The notes: a model not told the origin generated them from the sequence alone. 51,704 nucleotides of DNA from Bacillota bacterium (GCA_012839845.1 DUMM01000020.1:1-51704); one strand, 5' to 3'. Shown: positions 26,289 through 35,041, numbered from the stretch's first letter. A program made the numbers and translations.

Positions 26289-27041
26289 ATGCGAATCGAT
26301 GTCCTCACGCTGTTTCCAGAGATGTTCCAGGGCCCACTCGATGCCAGCATTGTGGGGCGAGCTCGGGCTGCAGGCATAGTTGATATCCGCCTTTGGAATA
26401 TCCGGGACTTTGCCGAAGGTCGACACCGCCAGGTGGATGATTATCCCTTCGGCGGAGGCACCGGTATGATCTTGAAACCTGAGCCTGTGTTCAGTGCGGT
26501 GCGGCATGTGTTGGGTGGCGAGAAGGCTCCCATTATCCTCATGAGTCCCCAAGGCGAGGTGTTCAGTCATCGGCTGGCAGAGGAGCTCTCTCGTGAGAAA
26601 CGGTTGGTGCTGATCTGCGGGCATTACGAAGGGGTTGATGAGCGGATTAGGCAGGCTTTGGTGACCCGACAGATCTCCATCGGCGACTATGTGCTGACAG
26701 GTGGAGAACTGCCCGCCATGGTGGTCATCGACGCTGTAGTTCGCTTTTTGCCGGGAGCTTTGGGAGATGGCAGTGCTGTTCACACTGATTCCTTTGCCCA
26801 AGGGCTCCTTGAGTATCCCCAGTATACCCGGCCGAGGGAATTTGAAGGCATGAAAGTTCCAGAGGTCCTGCTGTCAGGCAATCACCAGCTGATTGCCAAG
26901 TGGCGCCGTGAGCAGGCACTGCGCCGGACGCTGCTTTTGAGGCCGGACTTGTTAGCAGGACTTGAGCTGAGTGAAGAAGACCGACAAATCTTGGCAACCA
27001 TTGAGAAAGAACTATCGCAGGCTGATGAACAGCTTAGATAA
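26289..27041 (+). CDS. trmD: tRNA (guanine(37)-N(1))-methyltransferase TrmD
   Basis: A 250-residue SPOUT methyltransferase that prevents frameshifting by modifying G37 of tRNA. The trefoil-knot SAM site is clear in [20 protein letters not shown], with [12 protein letters not shown] before it, and FPEMF near the start. The ATG at 26289 follows GGAGGTG by 8 bases; the TTG directly before it is the alternative. Confidence 0.96.
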   Translation: MRIDVLTLFPEMFQGPLDASIVGRARAAGIVDIRLWNIRDFAEGRHRQVDDYPFGGGTGMILKPEPVFSAVRHVLGGEKAPIILMSPQGEVFSHRLAEELSREKRLVLICGHYEGVDERIRQALVTRQISIGDYVLTGGELPAMVVIDAVVRFLPGALGDGSAVHTDSFAQGLLEYPQYTRPREFEGMKVPEVLLSGNHQLIAKWRREQALRRTLLLRPDLLAGLELSEEDRQILATIEKELSQADEQLR

Positions 27042-27067
27042 GCAGTTTGGAAGGGAGGCAGAAAGCG

Positions 27068-27415
27068 TTGGATCTCATTCAGGCTATCGAGCGTGAACAG
27101 ATGCGGACCGATATCCCCGATTTTAGGCCTGGTGATACCGTTAGGGTGCATGTCAAGGTCATAGAAGGAGAACGGGAGCGGATTCAGGTCTTTGAAGGCG
27201 TGGTGATTGCCCGTTCCGGTGGGGGCATCAGAGAGACCTTCACTGTGCGCAAAGTGTCCCAGGGTGTTGGTGTAGAGAGGATATTTCCCCTGCATTCGCC
27301 CCGGATCGAGAAAATCGAGGTTGTCCGGCGCGGTAAGGTGCGAAGGGCTAAGCTGTACTACCTGCGGCAGCGGGTCGGTAAAGCAGCTCGGATTAAAGAG
27401 CGCCGTACTTGGTAA
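27068..27415 (+). CDS. rplS: 50S ribosomal protein L19
   Basis: A 115-residue protein at the 30S-50S interface. Family features include [35 protein letters not shown] and the basic C-terminal [17 protein letters not shown]. The TTG at 27068 is chosen because AAGGGAGGCAGAA precedes it and the length then fits the family exactly. It is the last gene of the operon before a terminator. Confidence 0.96.
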   Translation: MDLIQAIEREQMRTDIPDFRPGDTVRVHVKVIEGERERIQVFEGVVIARSGGGIRETFTVRKVSQGVGVERIFPLHSPRIEKIEVVRRGKVRRAKLYYLRQRVGKAARIKERRTW

Positions 27416-27428
27416 GCTGATGGCCGAG

Positions 27429-27456
27429 AAAAAGGGACTCCTGCAGTCCCTTTTTC
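27429..27456 (+). terminator. intrinsic terminator after rplS
   Basis: AAAAAGGGACT pairs with AGTCCCTTTTT around CCTGC: a GC stem with an A-run before and a T-run after, so it could work in both directions. Confidence 0.92.
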
Positions 27457-27487
27457 CCCATTTCAACGTGGAAGGGAGACCGGGAGT

Positions 27488-28030
27488 ATGGCTGCAGAAA
27501 AATCCGCACTGCGAGAATACCTAGAGGCCTTTGTCATTGCTGTCGTCCTGGCTTTATTTATAATTACATTTATCGCCCAATCTTTCGTTGTCCAGGGGCG
27601 GTCTATGGAACCGACGCTGTATGACGGTGAGCGGCTGCTGGTGGATAAGCTGACCTATCGGTTTCGGCCTCCCCGAGCTGGAGAGATCGTTGTGTTTCGC
27701 TATCCTGCAGACCCAAGCCGCAAGTTTATCAAGCGGATCATTGGAGTCCCCGGCGATGAAGTGATGATCAGGGATACTGTTGTCTATGTGAACGGCAAAC
27801 CCTTGCAGGAGGATTACATCAGCGCACCTACCTACGGTGATTGGGGCCCCAGGAAGGTGCCCAGCAACAGTTATTTCGTCCTGGGGGATAACCGCAATAA
27901 CAGCGATGACAGTCGCTTTCCCGATGTGGGTTTTGTCTCCCGGGAACTGATCATGGGCCGAGCTGTTGCCAGGTACTGGCCCCTGACTGCTCTGGGGATT
28001 ATCGAGATTCCAGGAACGTTCGCTAGATAA
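27488..28030 (+). CDS. lepB: signal peptidase I
   Basis: A 180-residue membrane serine protease that removes signal peptides. A single N-terminal transmembrane helix (about 13-31) leads to GRSMEPTL with nucleophile Ser39, then KRIIGVPGD with general base Lys82; the GDNRNNSDDSR box near the C-terminus is intact. The catalytic domain faces outside. The length fits the short Gram-positive type. AAGGGAGACCGGGAGT precedes the ATG. Translation runs on into rbgA 23 bases later. Confidence 0.95.
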   Translation: MAAEKSALREYLEAFVIAVVLALFIITFIAQSFVVQGRSMEPTLYDGERLLVDKLTYRFRPPRAGEIVVFRYPADPSRKFIKRIIGVPGDEVMIRDTVVYVNGKPLQEDYISAPTYGDWGPRKVPSNSYFVLGDNRNNSDDSRFPDVGFVSRELIMGRAVARYWPLTALGIIEIPGTFAR

Positions 28031-28052
28031 TTCAGTACAAGGCGGGAAGGAA

Positions 28053-28919
28053 TTGAGCCAGGTGTCTGTAGATATCCAGTGGTATCCCGGCCATATGGCT
28101 AAGACTAAGCGAGAACTGAAGGAGATTTTGCCGGTTATAGACGTTGTGCTGGAGGTGCGGGATGCGCGGATACCAGCTGCCAGCCATAACACCGATCTGG
28201 CTGAAATCACAGCCCGCCGACCTGTAATTACCATTCTGACCAAAGCGGACTTGGCAGAAGAAGAGGCAACCAATGCCTGGATAAGGTACTTAGAGGCACA
28301 GGGACTTCCGGCGGCTGCTGTAGATTTGCGCACCGGACGGGGACTAAAGGTGCTGGAGAGGAAAATTCGGCGCCAGCATCAGCTTATCGGCGAAAGACTG
28401 CGCCAGCGGGGCAGGCAAGCCCGAGGCCTTAGGGGCTTGGTGGTGGGAGTTCCCAATGTAGGTAAATCCACCCTTATCAACCGACTGGCTGACAGGTCAG
28501 CAGCCAAGACCGGTGCTCTCCCGGGAGTCACCCGGGGAAAGCAGTGGATCAGGGTTGGCAGCTGGCTGCAGCTATTGGATGTGCCGGGGGTACTGTGGCC
28601 CAAGTTTGAAACCCCCCAGACGGGGTTCTACTTGGCAGTTACCGGGGCTATCAGTCCAGATGTCTTCGACTATGTCAGGGTAAGTGCGGCACTGGCCGAG
28701 TACTTGCTCAGCCGTCGTCCTCAAGCTCTTAAGGATAGGTACAATCTGGGCAGCGTACCCGGTGATGGTATGGAGATTCTGGCAGCCATAGCAAAGCGCC
28801 GGGGCTTCTTGCTGACCGGCGGTTCGGTCGATGTGGAGAAAGCAGCGCTCCTGCTGCTCAAGGAATTTCGCGAGGGGCTGCTGGGCCGTTTCACTCTTGA
28901 CCTCCCTCCGGATTTTTAG
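28053..28919 (+). CDS. rbgA: ribosome biogenesis GTPase RbgA (YlqF)
   Basis: A 288-residue circularly permuted GTPase for late 50S assembly. The motifs come in the permuted order: G4 TKAD (about 68), then G1 GVPNVGKST (about 132), the switch with PGVTRG, and G3 DVPG (about 175). WYPGHMAKTKRE at the N-terminus is the family signature. The TTG at 28053 has GGCGGGAAGG upstream. The gene pair lepB-rbgA matches B. subtilis lepB/sipT-ylqF order. Confidence 0.94.
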   Translation: MSQVSVDIQWYPGHMAKTKRELKEILPVIDVVLEVRDARIPAASHNTDLAEITARRPVITILTKADLAEEEATNAWIRYLEAQGLPAAAVDLRTGRGLKVLERKIRRQHQLIGERLRQRGRQARGLRGLVVGVPNVGKSTLINRLADRSAAKTGALPGVTRGKQWIRVGSWLQLLDVPGVLWPKFETPQTGFYLAVTGAISPDVFDYVRVSAALAEYLLSRRPQALKDRYNLGSVPGDGMEILAAIAKRRGFLLTGGSVDVEKAALLLLKEFREGLLGRFTLDLPPDF

Positions 28920-29012
28920 GTAATATATATCCGTCTTCCATTTTCTGGAGATATACTAGAAAAACAGAAGAATTGGTACGCGGCGGATCGTTAACCTTGG
29001 TTGGGTGGTACG

Positions 29013-29843
29013 ATGGTCGAATTGGAACACTTGACTGTGAAGGAGATCAAGGAGTGGGTTGAAAGCAGGGACCGCCTTCTGCCGGAGGAGATAGCCGCTC
29101 TGGAAAAGGATCAGCGGGTTTCAGTGCAAAGACTGGCTGCACTGTGCAAGAGGCTGCAGAGGGAGGAGATGCGGGCCCTATTCCAACGCCGGCGCCTTTA
29201 TCGTTTTCGACGGATCCTTTACAGTCACGGTTTCAAACGCATTGCGGGAGTCGATGAAGTAGGCAGAGGTCCTTTGGCAGGGCCGGTCGTGGCAGCAGCT
29301 GTGGTCCTTCCCACAGGTTTGCCATCCTTTGGGGTCGATGACTCCAAGAAGTTGTCTCAGTCCCAAAGGGAAGAGCTGTATAAGAGGATAAAGCAAGAAG
29401 CTATCGCAGTAGGTATCGGAATTGCACAGCCCCAAGAGATAGATGAGCTCAACATTCACAATGCCAGTCTGATGGCAATGTACAGAGCTTTATCAGCCCT
29501 TCAACAGGCACCAGATTTCTGCCTGGTTGACGGACGGTTCCTTGTTCCAGGCCTGGAGTATCCTCAGCGGGCAATTGTCAAGGGTGACTGCCGCTGTGAT
29601 GTTATTGCGGCGGCGTCCGTCATTGCCAAAGTCACCCGGGACCGCTTGTTAGAAGAGCTGGATGCTGTCTACCCATTCTACGGTTTTGCTGCTAACAAAG
29701 GCTACCCAACTTCCCAACATATACAGGCGTTGAGAGAGCATGGTCCGAGCCCTGTGCACCGGTATTCATATGCTCCGGTACGTTTGGCTGGGGAGAATGC
29801 CGCCGTCACGAGGGGTGAGAAAAATTCAGATTGTACGGGTTGA
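29013..29843 (+). CDS. rnhB: ribonuclease HII
   Basis: A 276-residue enzyme that removes RNA embedded in DNA. A helical N-terminal extension (about 1-70), seen in Bacillus-type RnhB, precedes the catalytic domain with AGVDEVGRGPLAGPVV (acidic pair Asp81-Glu82) and DFCLVDGRF. KGDCRCDVIAAASVIAKVTRD is the conserved core. The ATG at 29013 is chosen with GGGTGG upstream; the TTG at 29001 is possible. Its last 29 bases overlap the start of the HD-GYP gene. Confidence 0.95.
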   Translation: MVELEHLTVKEIKEWVESRDRLLPEEIAALEKDQRVSVQRLAALCKRLQREEMRALFQRRRLYRFRRILYSHGFKRIAGVDEVGRGPLAGPVVAAAVVLPTGLPSFGVDDSKKLSQSQREELYKRIKQEAIAVGIGIAQPQEIDELNIHNASLMAMYRALSALQQAPDFCLVDGRFLVPGLEYPQRAIVKGDCRCDVIAAASVIAKVTRDRLLEELDAVYPFYGFAANKGYPTSQHIQALREHGPSPVHRYSYAPVRLAGENAAVTRGEKNSDCTG

Positions 29844-30744
29844 GGATTTGCGACCGGGCATGCGGTTGGCCCGAACGGTGTACAGCGCCGATGGCAGGGT
29901 GCTCCTGCAGGCAGGGATTGTCCTGAAAGATTCGTATATTGAGAGATTGCAAGCCTTAGGATTTCCGGCGGTTTATGTCGGAGATCCTGAAGCAGCAGAG
30001 AGGTTTAGGGATGTAGTTTCCGAGTCCACCCGGCGTCATGCTATAGCCGTGGTGAAGGAAAGCTTCGAAGAAGTAAAGCTCGGTTCAACTCTAAAACTAG
30101 AGCCCATAGCCCAGGTGGTCAACGATATCGTCGATGAGATCGTGTCCACCCGGGAAGTTGTCTTGCCCTTGACCGATATCCGCAAGCACGATGACTACAC
30201 CTTCGGCCACAGTGTCAGTGTTTGTGTTATTTCTGCGTTGCTTGGCGTAGCACTGGAACTAGATGATCTCACCCTGCGGGAACTGGCGATGGGGGCTATT
30301 TTGCACGACGTAGGAAAGGTAAAGATACCGGAAAAGATCTTGCTTAAACCCGCGCCTTTAAGTGCGAAAGAATGGAATGAGATGCGGAAACACACCCTAT
30401 ACGGCTTCCAGCTCTTGCGGGGAAGAGATGGCCTGTCCTCCCGGGCGGCTCACGTGGCTTATCAGCATCATGAGCGCATTGACGGCAGCGGGTATCCCCG
30501 GGCGTTGGCAGGGGATAAGATTCACCTATTTGCCAGGATTGTGGCAGTAGCCGATACGTATGATGCCATGACTTCTGACCGGATTTACCGCAGGGGAGTA
30601 ACGCCCTTCGAAGCTTTGCAGGAGCTCAAAGAACTGGCATCGGAAGGGCGACGTCAGCTGGATAAGGATGTGGTCAATGTTTTTCTGGCCAATGTCGCGT
30701 TTTTTCTGCCGAGCTGCAAAGCAAAACTTGACACCCGCGAGTAG
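29815..30744 (+). CDS. HD-GYP domain protein, predicted c-di-GMP phosphodiesterase
   Basis: A soluble 309-residue protein. The N-terminal part (about 5-65, VEDLRPGMRLARTVYSADGRVLL) is the DUF3391-like lead-in seen in many stand-alone HD-GYP proteins. The HD-GYP domain (about 115-290) has FGHSV (His132), HDVGK (His164-Asp165), His193, and HHERIDGSGYP (218-228): all metal ligands and the GYP triad are intact, so c-di-GMP hydrolysis is expected. There are no transmembrane helices or sensor domains. The GTG at 29815 gives the family-like start MRKIQIVRVEDL; its ribosome binding site is poor, and translation may depend on coupling with rnhB. Confidence 0.88.
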   Translation: MRKIQIVRVEDLRPGMRLARTVYSADGRVLLQAGIVLKDSYIERLQALGFPAVYVGDPEAAERFRDVVSESTRRHAIAVVKESFEEVKLGSTLKLEPIAQVVNDIVDEIVSTREVVLPLTDIRKHDDYTFGHSVSVCVISALLGVALELDDLTLRELAMGAILHDVGKVKIPEKILLKPAPLSAKEWNEMRKHTLYGFQLLRGRDGLSSRAAHVAYQHHERIDGSGYPRALAGDKIHLFARIVAVADTYDAMTSDRIYRRGVTPFEALQELKELASEGRRQLDKDVVNVFLANVAFFLPSCKAKLDTRE

Positions 30745-30953
30745 AGATTGCGGTCGGTGCCGGCCAGGGTGCCAGAGGCTCGATGATCGCGGAATTATAG
30801 GATAACACCTACCGAATCGGTCAAGGTACTTCGCTCTTGTAGCTTCCGAGACTTGATGATCCTGCTGCTAAAGAATGACACCCACATCGCCCTTGCAAGA
30901 ACCGACCACTGTCTGTGACCTGGATCTGGGAATGGTCGAGTGGGTAGTATTTT

Positions 30954-31325
30954 ATGGCCGTAAACTGCAGGCAAAGAGGAGACTTATACGAAGAGATAGC
31001 AGCCGGATATCTCCAAGGACTGGGCTATGAGATTCTAGCCCGGCAGTACCGCACCAGGCGCGGCGAGATAGATTTGGTGGCTCGAGACGGCGATACCATA
31101 GTTTTTGTAGAAGTGAAGGGAAGACAGGCTGCCCGGTTTGGTCTACCGCAAGAGGCAGTCGACCGCAGAAAACAGCGGCGCATCCTGCATTCGGCTCAGC
31201 ATTTTCTCTGGAGTCGTGGACTCTTTGACTGGCTGTGCCGGTTTGACGTAGTGGTCATTTACAGCACCCGCTCCGGCGGGCATCAGATCGAGCACATCGT
31301 CGGAGCCTTTGACGCTTGGTCTTGA
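30954..31325 (+). CDS. yraN: YraN family (UPF0102) endonuclease-like protein
   Basis: A 123-residue protein with a PD-(D/E)xK nuclease fold: GEIDLVARDGDTIVFVEVKGR carries the acidic and lysine motif, and the N-terminal RGDLYEEIAAGYLQGLGYEIL is typical. It is always found near rnhB and yifB; the biological role is unresolved. The ATG at 30954 has no strong ribosome binding site. The 209-base gap before it shows no gene and no clear promoter. Confidence 0.9.
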   Translation: MAVNCRQRGDLYEEIAAGYLQGLGYEILARQYRTRRGEIDLVARDGDTIVFVEVKGRQAARFGLPQEAVDRRKQRRILHSAQHFLWSRGLFDWLCRFDVVVIYSTRSGGHQIEHIVGAFDAWS

Positions 31326-31347
31326 TGAGCATCCAGGTGTGTTGAGA

Positions 31348-31396
31348 AGTCACCTATCCTTGTCCTGAAGGGGAGAAGGCAGGTGACTCTTTTTTT
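31348..31396 (+). terminator. terminator-like hairpin that overlaps the yifB start
   Basis: AGTCACCT (31348-31355) pairs perfectly with AGGTGACT (31381-31388), with a smaller inner CCTT/AAGG stem, then C and seven T. The 3' arm contains the GTG start of yifB and an AGGTGA that could serve the TTG at 31395. It therefore either ends yraN transcripts or hides the yifB start. Confidence 0.65.
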
Positions 31397-32858
31397 GATT
31401 GCCAAAGTCCGCGGAGCAACAGTCTTGGGTGTAGAAGGCTTTCTGGTTGATATAGAGGTAGATATTTCCAGGGGACTGCCCGGGTTTGAAATCGTGGGAC
31501 TGCCGGATGCGGCAGTGCGGGAAAGCCGCCAGCGAGTGCGGGCCGCTATGAAAAATTCAGGCTTCGCCTTTCCCCTGCAGAGGATAACTGTGAACTTAGC
31601 TCCTGCAGACCTTCGGAAGAGCGGTCCAGCTTTCGATTTAGCCATCGCGCTGGGGATCTTGGCGGCGGCCGGCACTCTAGAATCCGATCTCCTGAAGGAA
31701 GTCTTGGTTTTGGGAGAGCTTTCCCTAGACGGCAGCGTGCGTGGGGTAGCAGGCGTACTCCCCATGCTGATGGCGGCTGCAGAAGCCGGCTTGCCCCGGG
31801 CACTGGTCCCTATAGACAACCAAGAGGAGGCTGCCCTAGTGGACAACATCCAGGTCGGCATTGTGGGGCATCTTAGGGAGGCCCCCGCCGTGCTGGAGGG
31901 GCGCATTAGCCTCACCGCTCCCCAATGTAGGGATTTTGACCTCGACGTGGATATCGGGGGGAAGGATCTTTTCGAGGTAAGGGGCCAGTTGGCGGCCAAG
32001 CGGGCCCTGGAAATTGCTGCAGCTGGCCGCCACAACTTACTCCTCATGGGACCTCCTGGGTGCGGAAAAACCATGTTGGCTCGCTGCCTTCCCGGTATTC
32101 TGCCTCCCTTGTCTCCTATTGAGGCGATGGAGGTGGCCAAGATCTACTCCGTAGCGCAAGGGGGCAGAGCACCTCTTAGATTGAGCCTCAACCGTCCCTT
32201 CCGCAGCCCCCATCATTCGGCTACGGTGGCAGGTCTTATCGGAGGCGGGGCAAATCCTGAACCGGGGGAAGTCACTTTGGCCCACAACGGGGTGCTGTTT
32301 CTCGATGAAGTGGGAGAATTTCGCCGTACGGTGCTGGATGTGCTGCGTCAGCCCCTGGAGGACGGCCAGGTGCGTTTGGTTCGCCACGGCTACAGCACCA
32401 CCTATCCCGCCCGCTGCCAGCTCATCTTGGCAGCTAATCCCTGTCCTTGCGGGTTTTTCGGCTCCTCTGAGCAGGATTGTCTCTGCACGGCCGGGGAACT
32501 GGCATCCTATCGGCGGAGGCTGTCGGGGCCGCTGCTGGACAGAATTGACCTGCAGGTATGGATGGATCGACTCAAGAACCATGAGTATCACTCCCCTGGA
32601 GAGCCGTCGGCGGCTGTAAGGGAACGGGTGATTCAGGCCTGGGAGCGCCTGAGAGCTGTGACAGCCGGGGAAGTCGTCATGAGAGTATCTACAGGTGCCC
32701 AAGACGTCTTGGCCAGGGCAGTAGACAAGTTCAAGCTCTCTGTCCGGGCTGTTGACAGGGTTCAGCGGGTTGCCAGAACCATCGCTGTGCTGGCGGACTC
32801 GACGGTAATAGAAGCTCACCATATGGCAGAAGCCTTAACTTACCGCCTTTCTCTATAG
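31383..32858 (+). CDS. YifB/ComM family Mg-chelatase-like AAA+ ATPase
   Basis: A 491-residue protein: an N-terminal Lon-protease-like fold domain (about 1-170; VDISRGLPGFEIVGLPDAAVRESRQRV), a central AAA+ module with Walker A GPPGCGKTM (about 223) and Walker B VLFLDEVGEF, and a zinc-finger-like CPCGFFGSSEQDCLC loop. ComM in Haemophilus and Vibrio is a hexameric helicase aiding branch migration in natural transformation; nearby dprA fits that theme. The start is either GTG 31383 (GGGGAG upstream) or TTG 31395, which fits the family start better. Both lie in the hairpin described separately. Confidence 0.92.
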   Translation: MTLFLIAKVRGATVLGVEGFLVDIEVDISRGLPGFEIVGLPDAAVRESRQRVRAAMKNSGFAFPLQRITVNLAPADLRKSGPAFDLAIALGILAAAGTLESDLLKEVLVLGELSLDGSVRGVAGVLPMLMAAAEAGLPRALVPIDNQEEAALVDNIQVGIVGHLREAPAVLEGRISLTAPQCRDFDLDVDIGGKDLFEVRGQLAAKRALEIAAAGRHNLLLMGPPGCGKTMLARCLPGILPPLSPIEAMEVAKIYSVAQGGRAPLRLSLNRPFRSPHHSATVAGLIGGGANPEPGEVTLAHNGVLFLDEVGEFRRTVLDVLRQPLEDGQVRLVRHGYSTTYPARCQLILAANPCPCGFFGSSEQDCLCTAGELASYRRRLSGPLLDRIDLQVWMDRLKNHEYHSPGEPSAAVRERVIQAWERLRAVTAGEVVMRVSTGAQDVLARAVDKFKLSVRAVDRVQRVARTIAVLADSTVIEAHHMAEALTYRLSL

Positions 32859-32980
32859 TTAATCTCTCCGCCGAAAACTGGCGAGGCAGGGTACATTTCA
32901 AGGGACCGGAGTGGGATATCCAACTGGCCTTTAAGCCATGCTAAGGCACAGACGGCATTCTGCGAAAGGGAGGACAACCC

Positions 32981-33226
32981 TTGGGACATCAGCAGGACTT
33001 AGGCAAGACCAAGATATTCAGCTGTCCCAACTGTCAAGCTGATACTCCCCATGTAATCAAGGGACAAAAGAATGATACCTGTGCCCTTTTGTGCAGCAAC
33101 TGCGGAACCGGTTCCCTGGTCCATACCGATGAACTGTGCCTTTACCAGCTGCACTGGGAGGATGAGCTGAGACAGATCTTGGGGACTTTGGAACAGCGGT
33201 TAGACGATGAGCGGTTTCCAGACTAG
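32981..33226 (+). CDS. small zinc-ribbon-like protein, function unknown
   Basis: An 81-residue acidic protein. CPNC (about 15-18) and CSNC (about 38-41) about 20 residues apart would form a zinc ribbon; one further cysteine lies before and one after the second pair. The C-terminal half (LHWEDELRQILGTLEQRLDDERF) looks helical. The TTG at 32981 follows GGGAGGA by about 6 bases, which supports real translation. It lies between yifB and dprA; I recognise no named family, and no activity can be assigned. Confidence 0.65.
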   Translation: MGHQQDLGKTKIFSCPNCQADTPHVIKGQKNDTCALLCSNCGTGSLVHTDELCLYQLHWEDELRQILGTLEQRLDDERFPD

Positions 33227-33268
33227 CGGCATTGAGCTCAGTACAATGTTGCAGGGGGAGAGGAAGCA

Positions 33269-34378
33269 TTGCAGGCGCGGATTTACCTTTGGGGGCTCAG
33301 CCTTCTACCCCATTTGGGCAGCATCACCATCAGGCGGCTTGTGGGGGGAATGGGCAGCGAAGAAGCCGCGTTCTACGCTGAAGTTCAGGAACTGCAGGCA
33401 TACGGGGGCCTCAGTCTAAGCAAAGCTGAGGCAGTAGTTAGGGCTCGATCGGAACTAGACTTAATGGGAGAGTGGGATAAGCTTACCCGGCGGCAGGACG
33501 TTGGGATTGTCACCTGGCTTGACGAGAACTATCCCCGGCGGCTGTTGGAAATCTATGACCCGCCGCCGGTGTTGTACTACAGGGGTTCGCTCGAATGCCT
33601 TAATAGTCCGGCTGTGGCCGTTGTTGGACGCAGGCGGGCTAGTCCTCGAGGCCTGGGATGGGCCAAGCGGCTGGGAAGGGCCCTTGGAGCAGCAGGCGTC
33701 ACTGTGGTAAGCGGACTGGCCGCGGGCGTCGATGCTGCAGCCCATGCAGCCGCTTTAGAGACAGGCAAGACGGCTGCGGTGTTGGGGACAGGGCTGGATG
33801 TTGTTTACCCGCAGTCAAATCGGGCTCTTTACGAGAAAATACCTTCCGCGGGGGTAATTGTCTCTCCGTTCCCATTGGGAACTAGACCCCAGCGGGGTAA
33901 TTTCCCAGCCCGGAATCGGATCATCAGTGGGCTAAGCAGCGGGGTCATCGTGGTAGAGGCAGGCGAGCGAAGTGGTGCGCTTATCACCGCCATGCTGGCA
34001 GTAGAGCAGAACCGAGATGTGTACGCTATCCCGGGAGATCCCGCCGACATAGGAGCTGCCGGTCCCAACTGGCTCATTCAGCAGGGTGCAAAACTGATAA
34101 CCGGCCCCGAAGACGTTTTGGAGGAGATGTGTCTCAGCGGTCAGCTGAGACTGCCTTTGGTTGAAGAGGAGAAGGCGACTTCTTCCAAGAACGCATCACC
34201 GGCAGCAGACAGTTGTATGCAGAGGCTGCTGCAGGCTCTGGTTCGTCCGCTGCATGTCGACGAACTAGCCGCACGGACGGGCCTGCCGGTATCGGTAATC
34301 AACGGTCTACTGGTGCAGCTGGAACTGGCGGGGTTGGTCGAACAGCTGTCGGTTGGAGTTTTCCAGCGGGTGGGCTGA
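33269..34378 (+). CDS. dprA: DNA-processing protein DprA (Smf)
   Basis: A 369-residue protein that loads RecA on single-stranded DNA taken up in transformation. After an N-terminal helical part (about 1-75), the Rossmann-like core shows VAVVGRRRASPRG, VSGLAAGVDAAAHAAAL, NRIISGLSSGVIVVEAGERSGALITA and YAIPGD. A C-terminal winged-helix (about 310-365, VRPLHVDELAARTGLPVSVINGLL) completes the family layout. The TTG at 33269 has AGGGGGAGAGGA upstream. It is common in non-competent species too, so transformation is not proved. Confidence 0.94.
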   Translation: MQARIYLWGLSLLPHLGSITIRRLVGGMGSEEAAFYAEVQELQAYGGLSLSKAEAVVRARSELDLMGEWDKLTRRQDVGIVTWLDENYPRRLLEIYDPPPVLYYRGSLECLNSPAVAVVGRRRASPRGLGWAKRLGRALGAAGVTVVSGLAAGVDAAAHAAALETGKTAAVLGTGLDVVYPQSNRALYEKIPSAGVIVSPFPLGTRPQRGNFPARNRIISGLSSGVIVVEAGERSGALITAMLAVEQNRDVYAIPGDPADIGAAGPNWLIQQGAKLITGPEDVLEEMCLSGQLRLPLVEEEKATSSKNASPAADSCMQRLLQALVRPLHVDELAARTGLPVSVINGLLVQLELAGLVEQLSVGVFQRVG

Positions 34379-34401
34379 AAACCTGTTCTAAGAGGATAAT
34401 G

Positions 34402-34430
34402 TTTACAAGGTCTGTCCCAGGGAATATAAT
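34402..34430 (+). promoter_or_regulatory. sigma-A promoter for smg-topA
   Basis: TTTACA (34402-34407), 17 bases, TATAAT (34425-34430): one mismatch in the -35, a perfect -10. It is placed between dprA and the smg start at 34466. Confidence 0.85.
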
Positions 34431-34465
34431 AGAAGCAAATGTCTGGAGAACTGGGGGACGGACCA

Positions 34466-34945
34466 ATGGAGCGGGTCATGAGGATCATCGAGAGGCTGAT
34501 CACGGAGGTGCTGGATGACTCCAAAGGATCCCTGAGCGGACCCGAGATCATAGCAGCGCTTTTGCGTGAAGGATATAATACTGAGGAAATTGAACAGGCT
34601 CTGTCACTGATTTTTACTCTGCCTGAAGCTATAGAGTCTAAGAGCGAAGAGATCGTATATCCTGCTTGGCAGGATTCCATGCGAGTCTTTACTCCCGAAG
34701 AGCGGGCAAAGCTGGATATTGAAGCCCAAGGGTATCTGCTCGGACTTGTCGGTGCCAATTTGATCGACCAGGCCGAGCTGGAGCATGTCCTAAGTGAAGT
34801 GACAGCCCTGCAGTTTCCCCATGTGGGTATACCGGAGCTGCAGTGGATTTTGGGCCGGGTCGTTGAAGATGAAGTGAGGTCTTTCCTGCTCTCAACGGCA
34901 CCGGTGTATTCCTCTATGGACAAGGCTGAGGTACTCTTAAATTAG
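34466..34945 (+). CDS. smg: Smg/DUF494 family protein
   Basis: A 159-residue, mostly helical, acidic protein. The central MRVFTPEERAKLDIEAQGYLLGL matches the RIYTPEE(C)xxLDxxxxGFLLFL region of E. coli Smg, and the HVGIPELQWILGRVV tail matches its DDLKWVILMVL region. The function of DUF494 is not established. In gammaproteobacteria smg lies next to smf (dprA) and near a topA-type zinc-finger gene; here it lies between dprA and topA. The ATG at 34466 has GGGGGA upstream; the in-frame ATG at 34439 is less likely. Confidence 0.85.
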   Translation: MERVMRIIERLITEVLDDSKGSLSGPEIIAALLREGYNTEEIEQALSLIFTLPEAIESKSEEIVYPAWQDSMRVFTPEERAKLDIEAQGYLLGLVGANLIDQAELEHVLSEVTALQFPHVGIPELQWILGRVVEDEVRSFLLSTAPVYSSMDKAEVLLN

Positions 34946-34987
34946 CGACTCCTCCCCGAAGGGGAATTATTGCTCATGTGTCTTTGT

Positions 34988-35010
34988 GGGCTAACCGATA
35001 AGGTTAGCCC
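34988..35010 (+). other. perfect 9-bp hairpin just upstream of topA
   Basis: GGGCTAACC pairs with GGTTAGCCC around GATAA. Only TTGTG follows, so termination would be weak. A second, smaller TCCCC/GGGGA hairpin lies at about 34952-34965. Confidence 0.6.
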
Positions 35011-35041
35011 TTGTGATTGATGCGCTTAGGAGGGCAAGATT

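Noticed and set aside
31283-32140. 285-residue minus-strand frame over the yifB start
   Set aside because: It is a shadow of yraN and yifB, with no recognisable domain and no ribosome binding site seen.
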